Positions 1 to 10,747 of a stretch of 64,000 nucleotides of DNA are shown here, one piece after another. Position numbers and translations under genes: made by a program. The notes beneath the pieces were generated by a model. It was not told where the DNA came from. It made no database searches and saw nothing but the letters and a program-made list of their open reading frames with translations. This stretch comes from Platanthera guangdongensis (lineage: Eukaryota > Streptophyta > Magnoliopsida > Asparagales > Orchidaceae). Within the stretch, counting starts at the first letter, position 1. Each line of letters opens with the position of its first letter. The stretch covers positions 122,633,900 through 122,697,899 of the forward strand of contig CM077158.1 in the NCBI GenBank assembly GCA_039583875.1. The letters are read 5' to 3'.

Positions 1-2043
1 TACAACTGAGAAGACTATGTGGATTCAATGATGTTGTCAAAGCTCCCCTAGAGATTGAAAGGTGTTGAGGCTGGGAAGCTTTGCACAGGGTGATAGGCCT
101 TCAGAATTTGAGCCTTGACCAAAGAAATCTTCAGGAGCTTCTGACTGATATGTTGTTTGTTGTCCTTGAAGTTGTCTTGCAGAGATAAGGAAGAAGAAAA
201 CTCTTGATATAGTTTGATTGTTCTTCTTCTTCTTATAGCTAATCTGCTTCTTTCCTCTGACTTCTACTGCGTGTCCAAATCCTCAGAGAGGGCCAAGAGA
301 ATGTATGATGCAGACTTCTTTTTTGTGATCGTCTGACTGTTTGTTATTATTCTCTACAGTGATTCATCTCTCTGTGTACTGTGTTTGTTCTATATTCTGC
401 CCTGTATTTGAATTCCATAGATTTTATGATGGAAGAAACATTCCCGAGAGTAAAGATGCTTTGGAAATTGATCCTCACTTAATTCTTCTGTAACTGTCCG
501 TTTGAACGACTATTTTCACTAGGAATGTTGACTGTAATTAATCCTCAATAAATTCTGCCAACTGTTTCTGATTACACAGAAATCGTCAACCTGAACTTTC
601 GTCGAGTTCATCAATCGTCGACCTGAGTTCCACATTCATCGAACTCAGCTAGATTCGTCGTGCTGAATATCTTATTTAAGATCTGCGTTTGACGACTGGA
701 GCTTAGCTTCTGTGTTCGTCGAGCAGATGTCTGGCTGTCTTGATTTCAGCGATCGTCGACCTGAGCTTTGAGTTCGTCAAGCTCAGTATAGAGATTAACT
801 CTGAGATCGTCGAGCTGAGTCATGTCAATTGTCGACCTGAGAATTTTGCTTTTATGAACTGTGTCAACAGATGTTTCTGTGATGTCGGCACAAATCCTTC
901 TTGTGTCGACTGAGCTAGTGTCGACTAATATTATCTGTGTCGACAGGTATTGTTATGTGTCGAATCAAATCCTTTGTGTGTCGACATGGCCCTTCTGAAG
1001 TGTCGACACAGTTGCTGTGATGGTGTCGGCACAGCCTTGCTTGAGTCTTTGGGATCGTCGACCAGAGATTGCCGTTCGTCGAACTGCGTTCGACGATCGT
1101 CGAGCTGATTCTCTGACTTTGTTTTAACTTCATTTCTTTCAGCAATTCTGGAGTTCTTCTGAAAGACGAGTCCTGGAAATAGTCCTATGACCCATGACTA
1201 TACATGTTGGGTCAACCTAATATTCCTAATAGTGTTCCTTGCCCAAATTAGAACTAGGGTTCCAACAAACCATCATACCAAATACTAAGGGTCGAATAAG
1301 AATTCAGGATCAGAAGAGACCCATTTGGGATTGTGTTATAGGAGGCCCTGAGAGGATTGTCGTAAATGGTAATATGGAGAGCCCAAAGGTAAGGAGTATA
1401 TCAACATATTTCAGGATGGAACCCTAATTCTAAGGTTACATGCGATAAGCATTATGTGCAAATCAAGCCCGCATATAACATAGTGATATCGAAGATACTT
1501 AGCCCAAGATAGGTAGGGTCTTATCTTTTGTTTATTGGGGGCTTATCTTTTATTTATTGGGCAAATTAGTTATTGTCTTTCATTTCCTTAAACCTAGTTT
1601 AGGAGATGCAGTGTCACAAACATAATACGATTGAAGTTGATCTTATTCGACATTACTCGGGTGTACTCGAAGGAATAAGAACCTGATCGTGTAGAGGAGG
1701 TTTCTAGAGTTGTTGTCTACACTTACAAACGAAAACTCAATTTATTGGAAGAAAATTTTGTTTATCAGAACGTTTAATTTCCCGGAATAAAGAAAGACAT
1801 CATGGATTCTGTGACACGTGGTGAGGTTTATTGGCTGGAGAAGGTCAAGTGCTCAGACGATCTTGTCGGATCGGGAGGGACAGTTTTTGTACAAGGAAAG
1901 AAGATCAATCTAGTCCTATCTGGGCTCTCGGTCGACATTCAACACACCTCACCACCCTCTGACAGACGGGCAGATGAAGCATACCACCCTGTCAACGAAG
2001 AATCTTTTACGCTTATACATTCTTGACCACGGAGAGCCATGGG
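1..2043. other. Unassigned left flank, no supported gene
   Basis: I see no credible coding region here. Short open frames exist but match no family I recognise and are of chance length. The stretch is AT-rich with polypyrimidine runs near 200-260. It contains a cluster of GTCGAC and TCGTCGA motifs (described separately). The motif cluster resembles the U3 arrays of the retrotransposons further right, so this is most likely decayed LTR or retrotransposon sequence. No LTR edge or TSD could be fixed. Confidence 0.4.
590..1110. repeat. Cluster of GTCGAC / TCGTCGA palindromic motifs
   Basis: About a dozen copies of GTCGAC, GTCGAGCTGAG or TGTCGACA occur in roughly 520 bases, at irregular spacing of 20-60 bases. 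Examples are the ATCGTCGACCTGAG repeats near 614 and 754 and TGTCGACACAG near 997. The same core is found in the U3 arrays of Copia1, Copia2 and element A. It is probably a decayed array of the same kind. Boundaries are approximate. Confidence 0.6.
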
Positions 2044-3141
2044 TGTCACAACCCGCATTTTCCCAATAATTTAATTATATCAGAGTATGGTAAAATACGT
2101 GCTGTGATGCCACGCCGTGCAGGGGATAACTGCAGACGCTCAGGCAAGACTCCAAACTCTACCGTTTAAAAGAAAACGTAAGTTATTATGACTGAAATCC
2201 AGTTTAAACTAAGAAGGTAGCCGTATCCCTTGGCTCAGTGGATCATCTAGTCCACGATTCAAAAATATAATTTATACGCTTGCGGAAGATATTTGTTTTA
2301 AATTGACTCTAACATCCTACATGAGTATAAATATCGCCGAGGAACAACTCATGCTAAGCAGACTCTAGATTTATAATAAGTATGAGAAAAAGTCTTTACG
2401 CTGACCAGGAAATTAGTGACTTAGTTTTAAAAGAGGTTGCATGGGTGCTTTACTAATAATAAGTTTTTATAAGCTTAAAAATATCTAACATGCAGTCCTA
2501 GACATAAATCATCCCAGAGAGCAAGTAATCTAAATCAAAGAAGAAGAAAACCACATCAGCTAGCAAGTGGCAACATCAACAGCTCCGTGGGCGTCAACAA
2601 TCTAACACGAACCCACAGTAAAACAGTATGTCTGAACAAGGAAAAAGAAAAAAAAAACTGAACAACAACTACCTCGCTACGGCGAGGTGCAAAACCACCA
2701 CTGACACTACCGCTAAGAGAGTCCAAAACCAGCTCCACTACCTGCTACGGCTCTGAACCTAAGGCATTCCAAAAAAAAAACAGAACGCCTCAGCAAGTAG
2801 ATACAAATGGTGGCAGAAAAATTAAGCAAAGGTAAACAAAGGTCAAAATGGGTACCAACCCAAGACCAAAAATACTGACATAAAGTACGAAGTAAGCATC
2901 AAACAGAAAAGGAACACTTACGTGAATCATCACGTACAATGCAAAGACACCATATGCACAAGGCAATAAGGTGACTAACATGAGTAAATCATAAGGAAGA
3001 AAATCCATAAACTTTATTAACCACTTGTGGTCACTCTACCTAAAAACACGGGCGAGATGGTCACTTAGCTGGACACACCCCTCACGAAGATGAAATCCAT
3101 TTAACTGCGGGAGAGATTCATACACTCCACCATACACCGCA
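2044..3141. mobile_element. Possible LTR remnant that hosts element A
   Basis: A TGTCACAACCCG start at 2044 resembles plant gypsy LTR starts (TGTAACACCC, TGTCACACCC). The sequence stops at the TSD of element A (CCGCA, 3137-3141) and should resume after the second TSD copy at 34239. No matching second LTR, primer site or coding domain is seen, so the identity as an LTR is only a suggestion. Hydrophobic minus-strand open frames at 2556-3008 are not supported as genes. Confidence 0.25.
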
Positions 3142-5734
3142 TGTAACACCTCCCCTGTAATGACCGTATAATATGGGTCCGGTAGGGGCCCCACAACATA
3201 CGGACGCCACAGCTTTAGTATTATAAGATGATATAACTACCCACACTCAAAACTCTTTGCACAACACTGCGGAAACACAAGCAAGAAGTAGAAGTTATCC
3301 ACCACTATAAGAGTAATAAAACAATGGCCCTTATGGCCTTACCACAAAAGACAGTCCAAACTCAAATAATACAACAGTCATGAAAGTGCATAAGCACTCC
3401 TATTCTACCTCGGCGTGCAAGACGGACAACATGAGTCTCAAACATACAATATCATATAAGTAGAGTTACAAAAGAGGGGAACACTTCATGAGGCTTAGGC
3501 CTTTCTGGCCGGCGAGCTAGCTCCTGCATGCGATCCTTGCCCTGTAAAAATTATTAGTAACGTGGGTCAGCAAAGGCTGACCTCAAACTGTGTAACCAAC
3601 ACATCTCCTCCCGGCCGCCCCTAACGGACCCCAGGGAACCCTCCAACCTGCGAGTCAGCACTTCGTATGCAATATATAAATATAAACAAGAAATGCATTA
3701 AGAATAAGCTTGGATGTCTCAAACAACATACACATTCTCTTCTGGTTGAGCATATAATAAAAAGGGCCTACTTATGCAACAAGTATGCAACAACCCGGGC
3801 TTCACCCAAGGCACCCTATCGCGTATGCATCTAGCACATCATCACATCATATGGGTACTCAACATTTCCCCATTGGCATAAAGCCACAAACAAATGGGTA
3901 ACCTAATCCCCCCCCAATGGCACACAAGCCGACACATGGAACTCTTGCTAAGGCCCCACCCGCTCAAGGTCTTAGCCCCGGGCTTGCCTGCAAGCTCTGA
4001 CGTCTCATGTCAGGATTCCAACAAACACAAACTGACCGATTCTAAGAAGCCTTGCCGGACCCCACCCACTCGTGGCCTCATTGCCTGGGCTTGCCCCCCA
4101 TGCTTGACATTCTAGTTAGTCTCACAGAAGGGGACTAGTTTCGTCGGGACACTCTCTACACCTGACGTGAACGTCACGGGATAACTAGCCAACCACGGAG
4201 ACACAGCCACGCCTTGGCACATCACAAACCAAGACAATTTCCACCCTAGTGCCTCATTTATACTGCAGTGTTCCCACGCACCAAGGAAACCATCTACCAC
4301 CAATGTGGAGCTAACCTTGTCCACCAAGGAAACCATCTACCGCCATTGAGGAGATAACCTTGTCCGGTTCCGACTACACGTACTCACTCGAGAAAAAGGG
4401 GAAAACATCACCACATCACAAATGGCATCTTGCCGCAACGGATCTCTACGAATCCTTAAAGCTCGTATGCAATATCACCGAGTCGGACTAACGGTCGCGA
4501 CTACGGCTTCACCCACCATGCCTAATCCACTAACGGAGCGGATCTCTAATGCAAAACATGCCGGGAACGGACTCAATCGACCCGGAGGTTCCACTTGAAC
4601 CTTGGCGACCCAAAATCCCTCTCATTTGAGTGTTTGGTGCCCAAAACTAGAAAAGAAAAGATGCTAAAACGTGCATCCTAAAACCGAGAGGAGAAGTGTC
4701 GTTACCTTTCTACTCCTCTTCATAGCCATGGAAGATTATCCGGATGAAAACCTTCGCAAAGATCTAGCCTCCACGGATCTGGACTCGGCTCGTAATTTGG
4801 AGCACTAAAACCTCTCCTACAGCCCAAACCCTCCTTCACCTTCTTCCTTGCTCTCCATTCTCTCTAGAATTTTAGTGAGAGAAAGCTTGGAGAAGAATGA
4901 GGGTTTCCAAACCTATTCTCGGACTTAACTCCCCAAGAGCAGTCCTGGACCATCAGATCCCAAAATAAGGGAAAGAGCGGCCACGATCCGTCTGAAAAAT
5001 AAAACGCCTGGGCCGAATACGGCCTGGCACACGCCCATGTCCAGGGCCGTGTCCCTCATTCACCGTCACAAATCGACGCGCCTGGAACAACACACGGGCA
5101 TCCGACATGCCTGTGTTCTACCTGACATGCCTGTGTCCTGACTGACACGGTCGTGTGGTCGTCCGTGTGCCTCCATCGACACAGCCCAGAAAACAACCCG
5201 AGAAGGGCACGGCCTGGGACACGCCCGTGTCCCATGCCGTGTGCAAAGTCACAACACTCGTCGACTGCCTTTGTATCGACACTGCGGAAAAACGTCGAGC
5301 GAAGATCGTCGACCAAGAGGGACATGCCCTATGACACGCCCGTGTCATAGGCCGTGTGCCCCTGTCTCGACACTCGACACTCGTCGAGTGAACTTCATCG
5401 AGAGAAGTTCGTCGACTGACTGACACTGCCTTGGACACGCCCGTATCCTAGGCCGTGTGCCTTGTCTCGACACATCGTCGAGCGAAAATCGTCGAATCCC
5501 CGGACCGATCGTCGACACGGGCTCGACACGCCCTGAGACACGCCCGTGTATTAGGCCGTGTGCCTTATCTCGACACATCGTCGAGCGAAAATCGTCGACC
5601 TCTCGACCAAAACGTCGACTGGAGCCTGACACGCCCTGGGACACGCCCGTGTCCCAGGCCGTGTGCCCCCTGCCAGAAACCAAACTTGGCTAGAAAATGT
5701 TGGTCGACCCTCTCTCAAATTTTGGGGTGTTACA
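3142..5734 (-). repeat. Element A left LTR (3' LTR)
   Basis: The LTR starts TGTAACACCT and ends GGGTGTTACA, near-identical to 31644-34233 with visible scattered substitutions (for example in the first 60 bases). Because A reads on the minus strand, U3 begins at 5734 and runs leftward, so the palindrome array at 5019-5670 is in U3. The remainder (3142-5018) holds no supportable gene. Confidence 0.95.
5019..5670 (-). repeat. U3 array of nested palindromes (element A, left LTR)
   Basis: Units centred on ACACGCCCGTGT occur at 5219, 5334, 5435 (one variant base), 5538 and 5640, spaced about 101-115 bases, plus a diverged unit near 5036. In each unit the core is embedded in a longer imperfect inverted repeat of about 36-38 bases; in the first the arms CACGGCCTGGGACACG and CGTGTCCCATGCCGTG differ by one base from perfect complementarity. 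Between units lie TCGTCGA and GTCGAC motifs. The array occupies the first ~700 bases of U3. Confidence 0.9.
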
Positions 5735-5770
5735 ACTCTTCCCCCCTTAAAAGAATTTCGTCCCGAAATT
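5735..5770 (-). promoter_or_regulatory. Polypurine tract and conserved hairpin of element A
   Basis: On the minus strand a purine run (AAGGGGGGAAGAG) abuts the LTR start TGTAACACC, as expected for the plus-strand primer. Immediately upstream lies an inverted repeat, AATTTCG-GGA-CGAAATT, which is also found at the same place in element D. Confidence 0.85.
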
Positions 5771-5792
5771 AAAAAGCAAAAGGAAACAACAC

Positions 5793-6707
5793 TTAAATTG
5801 TACCTGATTTGAAGAGCTCTGGATACTCTTCTCGCATGGCTTGTTCTCGCTCCCAAGAGAACTCCTCACGACCGCAGTTGTCCCATCGTACTTTCACGAG
5901 TTTAACCTCTTTATTCCGCAATTGCCGAGTCTCTGAATCCTCTATAGTAATTGGAAGGACCCGCGTCCTCAAGTCTTCCTCAATCGGCACCGATGCCGGC
6001 TCAAACACCACACTAGCCTCCACCAAGGAATTCCTCAAGACGGAGACATGGAAGATGTCATGCAATCCACTCAGCTCCGCGGACAACGCAAACCGATAGG
6101 CTGCTTCTCCCACCCGTTCAACAACTTCAAAAGGCCCGAAAAACCTTGGACTCAACTTCTTGAGTCGGCGAATCCGTGAGACGCCTTTGAAAGGTTTGAT
6201 CTTCAAATATACCCAATCACCTATCGCATACTCCAACTTCAGGTGACGAGCATTAAAGTATTTTGCTTGCCGGTCTTGAATGGTCTGCACCAACTCACAA
6301 GCGTCAACTACCACCTCCTTTCCCAAAATTTTGGTGTCTCCCGCCTCTGTCCAAGACATCGGTGTTCGACACCGTCTCCCATACAAAGCTTCGTATGACG
6401 CCATTTTTTATACTTGCTTGATAACTGTTATTGTACGCGAATTCCACCATGAAGAGGTGATCCTCCCACTTCTTGCCGAAGTCAAGAATGCACATTCTCA
6501 GCATATCCTCCATACTACGGTTCGTTCTTTCTGTTTGCCCGTCAGTTTGAGGATGGAACGCCGTACTGAACTTTAGCTTCGTGCCCAAACTCTTCTGAAC
6601 CAATCTCCAGTCCTTGGACGTAAACCGTTCATCTCGATCTCTGACTATGCTCTTAGGAATCCCATGCAGTCGCACAATGTTGCGAACATATAATTCCACC
6701 AGCTTCT
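5793..6707 (-). pseudogene. Element A integrase, C-terminal half (broken)
   Basis: This is the downstream part of the gypsy integrase, separated from its N-terminal part (27821-28517) by Athila B. It holds the second catalytic Asp region (IVRDRDERFTS), the catalytic Glu region (QTDGQTERTNRSMEDML) and the C-terminal DNA-binding region ([20 protein letters not shown]). It ends with a chromodomain-like tail ([16 protein letters not shown]...YPELF) that may guide integration to heterochromatin. A frameshift lies near 6395, at a run of T. The stop is at 5793, 58 bases from the LTR. Confidence 0.9.
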
Positions 6708-6999
6708 TGATGAGTCCACATTTTACACTTATTTTTGGACTCATCTGGGCTAGTTTTATCGTCTTAGCACTACACTTGAGAGCCTTTATTGCTTATTTGT
6801 GCTTATGTACCTATTTCACGATTAAGTGCACTGTAGGCCCGCTTCTGTGTGCTTTCTGTGTTTCTATTTTGTTGTTATTCTTTAGCCCTATCTCGGGGAT
6901 GTGGTGTGCATGTTCTGGTGGCCTATCTGCCCCTTCTGCTGGTACAGTGGTCATGTGCGTGCTCCAGAACTGCTCGGGAGACTCCGACGATGCAGGAAT

Positions 7000-7270
7000 A
7001 CTGCGCACGACCACTGGACTTACTGCGCACGACCACTGGTCGTGCGCCCCTGATCGTGCGTATTACACCCCCCTTTTTCTTAATCCTGTCTCGGTAATCG
7101 CACGAGCACTGGCCATAGTGCGCACGACCACTGGTCGTGCGCCACTGCTCGTGCGCATATATGCTGATGCTTCTTGTCCAGGTTGCATGTTTATTTGGAA
7201 AAGCCCCACGATAATCGACCTACAGTGCGCACGACCACTGGTCGTGCGCCACTGATCGTGCGCACTGCTT
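7000..7270 (+). repeat. U3 palindrome array of Athila B (CACGACCACTGGTCGTG)
   Basis: Three full copies of the inverted repeat CACGACCA-C-TGGTCGTG, flanked by further G/C to give a longer GTGCGCAC-edged palindrome, lie near 7026, 7121 and 7228. Half or degenerate copies accompany them (near 7002, 7100, 7145, 7255). The array ends just upstream of a TATA-like TATTTAAG. The matching array in the 3' LTR is at about 26673-26935. Confidence 0.9.
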
Positions 7271-7280
7271 CTGCTGCATC

Positions 7281-7290
7281 CGTATTTAAG
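7281..7290 (+). promoter_or_regulatory. TATA-like box of Athila B LTR
   Basis: CGTATTTAAGG lies directly downstream of the palindrome array. The same position in the 3' LTR reads CGTATTTAAGT (about 26950). The position fits the U3 promoter; the start site itself cannot be seen. Confidence 0.5.
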
Positions 7291-8155
7291 GCCCTTCTAT
7301 GCGTTTTAGGTCAACGCCTGTCATTTGCTGCGATCGGAGAGTGCGCGGGAATCGCCATTTCACCTCTCCAGCTGCTCCATCACTTCCAACTTCGTCGGGA
7401 AGCCATTGCCAACCACTTCGAAGCATTTCAACTCTCCGGCGAAGCCCTCGGCCATTGATGACTTCAACTCCAAGCTTTCCTGCGGAGTTGGTGAAGTAGA
7501 TAACCTAGGGAACGGACTTAAAGGCCTTCGAGGTGACAGCTCGTTGGTACTGGAAGCCTCCTTGGACTGAGCCCGGAAGCGGACTGACAACTCGCTACTC
7601 CGGCCACGACCCGCGGTGGATCTTCAATCTCTTTTGGTTTACTCCTCTTCCCCTTCCTCTGTGTTATGAATGTTTTGAGCAGTGTAATGAACACTTCCAT
7701 CCCTGAACATCAAGTTTATTTTATAGTTAATGGAATGTTAGTATCTTCTTATGCTTGTGAGTTTTGTCTGTTAATGCGCCTCGCTCACCCCACATCCACT
7801 TCATTCCCGTGTCTTGTCTGATTGCAATCCACACAAGAACACTGCAATCCATTAGCTATGCCCTTCCACTCGCCCAACTGAAGTTCGACATCACGGCCGA
7901 CAAACCCACTTCACCTTGCGAAGCGGTGCCTTCGACCCGCATAGCTTTTACTAGTTCAGTAGATCAAACATCCACAATCTCCCTAGTCCGCTATTTCCTT
8001 TTTGTTCTATTTATAACTCTCATAATGATATTCTCGGTACTGTTGTCGTTCTACGCTAATTGCATTCCTCAAGAGACCGACACTCGGGGATTTATTCCCA
8101 AAACTTTATTACTTGTGCGACCGGTGCGCTTGCCGAATTACACGCATCAAGTTTT

Positions 8156-8173
8156 TGGCGCCGTTGCCGGGGA
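8156..8173 (+). promoter_or_regulatory. tRNA-Asp primer binding site of Athila B
   Basis: TGGCGCCGTTGCCGGGGA, six bases after the LTR end, is complementary to the 3' end of plant tRNA-Asp(GTC). This primer is characteristic of the Athila lineage. Confidence 0.92.
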
Positions 8174-8300
8174 ATGCAACTGTAGAGCGACTCCAGATGA
8201 CTGAGAATTTCGTTATACGAGTTGTTTTGTTGTTTTTGAACCCTTTTCTCTTGTGTTGTTATTCCGTCAGATGAAATTGTTAGTTTTATTCGCAGAATCT

Positions 8301-8500
8301 ATGCCAAATAGTTGTATCCCTGATATTTGAAATCGCTGCAATGTGGCCAATTTCAATATCAATTGCCGTCATTGTGGAGACATCTCTCATGCTAGCGACA
8401 AATGCCCTCAGAAGTATAGTAGCCAGGAAATTCATGAATCGACATATCGTCGACATAAGCCGGTTAGCTACCGACCTGCGGAGCCATTGCCGCACTACTT
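8301..8500 (+). pseudogene. Athila B zinc-knuckle ORF, 5' part (split by Copia1)
   Basis: An ATG at 8301 opens a frame with an early TGA at 8328-8330, followed by a CX2CX4HX4C knuckle (CRHCGDISHASDKC). The frame runs into the Copia1 TSD TACTT and continues in phase after it at 21779, where a second knuckle follows. The protein is gag-like in having nucleic-acid-binding knuckles, but no capsid domain is recognised, since the ORF starts only about 130 bases after the primer site. The true start is uncertain because of the stop. Confidence 0.7.
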
Positions 8501-8645
8501 TGTTGGGTACATTGGTCAAATGTACCTGATTTGAAGAAGTCTCACCCAACTCAATGATATACATCATAATGTATTTGATGTATGTTTGAGTTATTTGTGC
8601 AGGTTAAGAAATCACTGGACTGAAGCAAAAAGTTTCTAAGTCCAT

Positions 8646-9640
8646 GTGTCGACACCCAGAGGGAAAATGTCGACACTTGAGAAAGCTTGTGTCGACACCC
8701 AGAAAAGCAGTGTCGACACTTGGAGTCATTGTGTCGACACCTGGGATGCAGAGTCGACACCAGTCAGAAAGTGTCGACACTTGGAACTGTGTCGACACTC
8801 AGTAAAGAAAAGTGCAGACAGAAAGTGTCGACACAAGGAGCTGTGTCGACACCCAGTGAAGATGTGTCTACACCAGAAAGTGTCGACACAAGGAGCTGTG
8901 TCGACACTCAGCAAAAGTCTACAGAGTCTAAGTACAAGTGTCGACACTCAACACAATGTGTCGACACTATGCAGAAGAGTCAGCATTTGAAGAATGTGTC
9001 GACACTAAGCACAAGTGTTAACACACTACCAGAAGAATCAACACTTAAAGTAAATGTCGACACCCAGCACAATGTGTCGACACTTAGCTAAAGAGTCAAC
9101 ATTTGAAGTAAGTGTCGACACCCAGCACAATGTGTCGACACTCAGCTAAAGACTCAACACTTGAAGAAAGTGTCGACACAAGGAGCTGTGTCGACACTTA
9201 GCAAAGAACAGAAAGAACAGCAGATTATTCTAAGTACAAGTGTCAACACTAAAGGAATGTGTCGACACTCAGCTGAAGTCTCAACACAAGAAGATGTGTC
9301 GACACAAGGAGCTGTGTCGACACTCAGCAAGAATCAACATAAAAGACTATGTGTCGACACCAAGAAGCAGTGTCGACACTTGACAGATTCAACACAAGAA
9401 GTTGTGTCGACACAAAGGAGATGTGTCGACACATAGAAGAATTCAGCAAAAGATAGAAGAACAAGTACTTGTGTCGACACTCAATTTCAGTGTCGACACA
9501 TGCAGAAGAATCTGTGTCGGGACATACAAAGAGTTGTGTCGACACCTTGTAGACTTGTGTCGACACTTACAATTCATGTGTCGACACTTGGACTATAAGT
9601 GTCGACACTTAGAGACAGAAAGTCTCGACACTATCAGACA
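8646..9640 (+). repeat. U3 array of GTGTCGACAC palindromes (Copia1 5' LTR)
   Basis: I count about 33 copies of TGTCGACA, most as the 10-bp palindrome GTGTCGACAC, in just under 1 kb, plus degenerate copies (TGTCAACAC, GTGTTAACAC, TGTCTACAC). Spacing is irregular, about 18-45 bases, with AAGGAGCT, CAGCACAAT and similar spacers recurring. The array stops about 125 bases before the TATA box. Because the motif contains no stop in any frame, it creates many false open frames rich in VDT, STQ and CRH. Confidence 0.97.
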
Positions 9641-9732
9641 GATAGAGATTTTCAAGAAGTGACTGGTTGACATGACAGCTGCCGATCCAGCCGGTCTACA
9701 GCAACTGTCAGAGATGTCAGAAGTCAGTTATG

Positions 9733-9773
9733 AACCGGACCAGCCGGTTACTATGAAGAAAGCCTATAAATAG
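9733..9773 (+). promoter_or_regulatory. Copia1 core promoter: inverted repeat plus TATA box
   Basis: AACCGG-ACCAG-CCGGTT at 9733-9749 is followed 14 bases later by the TATA box CTATAAATAG at 9764-9773. Copia2 has the same pair at 35310-35326 and 35342-35349, so both parts are conserved between related families. Confidence 0.8.
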
Positions 9774-10641
9774 GCACCCACAGTTTACAGAAGTGGTTGT
9801 TGTAGTAGAAGTGAGAATAATCAAAGTAATTGTTCAGATTATTCAAGTAATCTGTAAAGTGGTACACAGAGAATAAACACAAGAAGATCTTGCAGATCAA
9901 AGAAGTTGGAGAGAGAGGGCTCCTTCCAAGTAATCAGCCTCAGGAACTAGGCTGAGAAGAAGGATTCAGATTCAGTTCTGGGTATTAAGTGGCAGAGGTC
10001 AAGGAACAACTGCAGAGGATTCAGCCTTATTCAGTTCTACTCAAGAAGCTTTGAAGAAAGCTAAGTCAGGGTGAATCCAGCTGAGTTCTTCCAAGAACTC
10101 ATCAAGAATCTCTCAACTCCCCTCCTGTAATTCTGAGTTGTAGAGTCATTATCTGTATTACATTTGTAACTTGTAAGATCCATTGGATCTGAGTGATTGT
10201 AAGCCTATATTTATAAAGGCTGAGGGTAGGGCTTGTTAGCCTGAGTGTAGGAGATATAGATCTCTGAGTGTAGGCCTTGGTTGGCTGAGTGTAGGCCTTG
10301 ATTGGCTGAGTGTAGGCTTTGGGATAAAGCTGAGTGTAAGGCTTTGGGCCTGAGGTAAGAACCAATTTGGGTTCTGAGACAGTGGAGAAGTTTGGCCGAG
10401 TCTAGTTCACTGCTAGATAGGCGAAGGGGGAAAGTGGATGTACCCAAAGATTGGGGAACCACTATAAATCATTGTGTCTGCTGTGCTGTGGTTGTGGATT
10501 TGTTGTGTATGTGTTGTATTGCTGTGTAAAAGCTAGTTAGAAATCTGTGATATAACTGATTGCTGCCAACAAAGTTAAAAAGGATTAGGTCACCTATTCA
10601 CCCCCCCCCCCCTCTAGGTGTTTAGGTACCATATCTTTCAA

Positions 10642-10659
10642 GTGGTATCAAAGCGAGGT
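10642..10659 (+). promoter_or_regulatory. Copia1 primer binding site (initiator tRNA-Met)
   Basis: TGGTATCAAAGC follows the LTR end after two bases. It matches the TGGTATCAGAGC primer site of plant LTR elements that use initiator tRNA-Met, with one mismatch. Confidence 0.88.
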
Positions 10660-10747
10660 TCCTCAAAACAAGGACTAACAGTCTAAGGAGATCCTGTTTG
10701 GCAGAAACAGTCTAAGTCAGAAAACAGCTTCAAGAAAATCAAGAACC

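Larger units (their letters stand above)
6708..8149 (+). repeat. Element B 5' LTR
   Basis: A 1,442-bp LTR, near-identical to the 1,438-bp LTR at 26378-27815. It contains the palindrome array at about 7011-7264 and a TATA-like TATTTAAG at about 7283. Open frames inside it (for example 6614-7255) cross the LTR edge into element A and are not genes. Confidence 0.95.
8501..10640 (+). repeat. Copia1 5' LTR
   Basis: A 2,140-bp LTR. U3 holds the GTGTCGACAC array (8646-9640), an AACCGG-N5-CCGGTT inverted repeat (9733-9749) and a TATA box (9764-9773). Downstream are short tandem repeats of a CTGAGTGTAGG type (about 10220-10345) and a 12-C run near 10601. The C run is 17 in the 3' LTR. Confidence 0.96.

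Noticed and set aside
5056..5856. Overlapping Arg/Pro/Cys-rich frames over the element A U3 array
   Set aside because: They arise from repeated ACACGCCCGTGT and TCGTCGA units on both strands, and the same happens in the second LTR and in element D.
6614..7255. 213-residue plus-strand open frame with hydrophobic stretches
   Set aside because: It crosses the TSD between element A and the Athila LTR and is antisense to integrase in its first part. It has no conserved domain.
8646..9640. CRISPR-like array of short palindromic repeats
   Set aside because: The motif is only 10 bases, spacing is irregular, spacers are partly repeated, and the array lies in the LTR of a plant retrotransposon.
8604..9662. 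Many overlapping open frames rich in VDT, STQ and CRH in the Copia LTR arrays
   Set aside because: They are translations of the stop-free motif TGTCGACAC in several frames on both strands. They carry no domain and recur wherever the array occurs.
10601..10612. Difference in C-run length between Copia1 LTRs (12 and 17)
   Set aside because: Homopolymer slippage or sequencing error is sufficient, with no sign of function.
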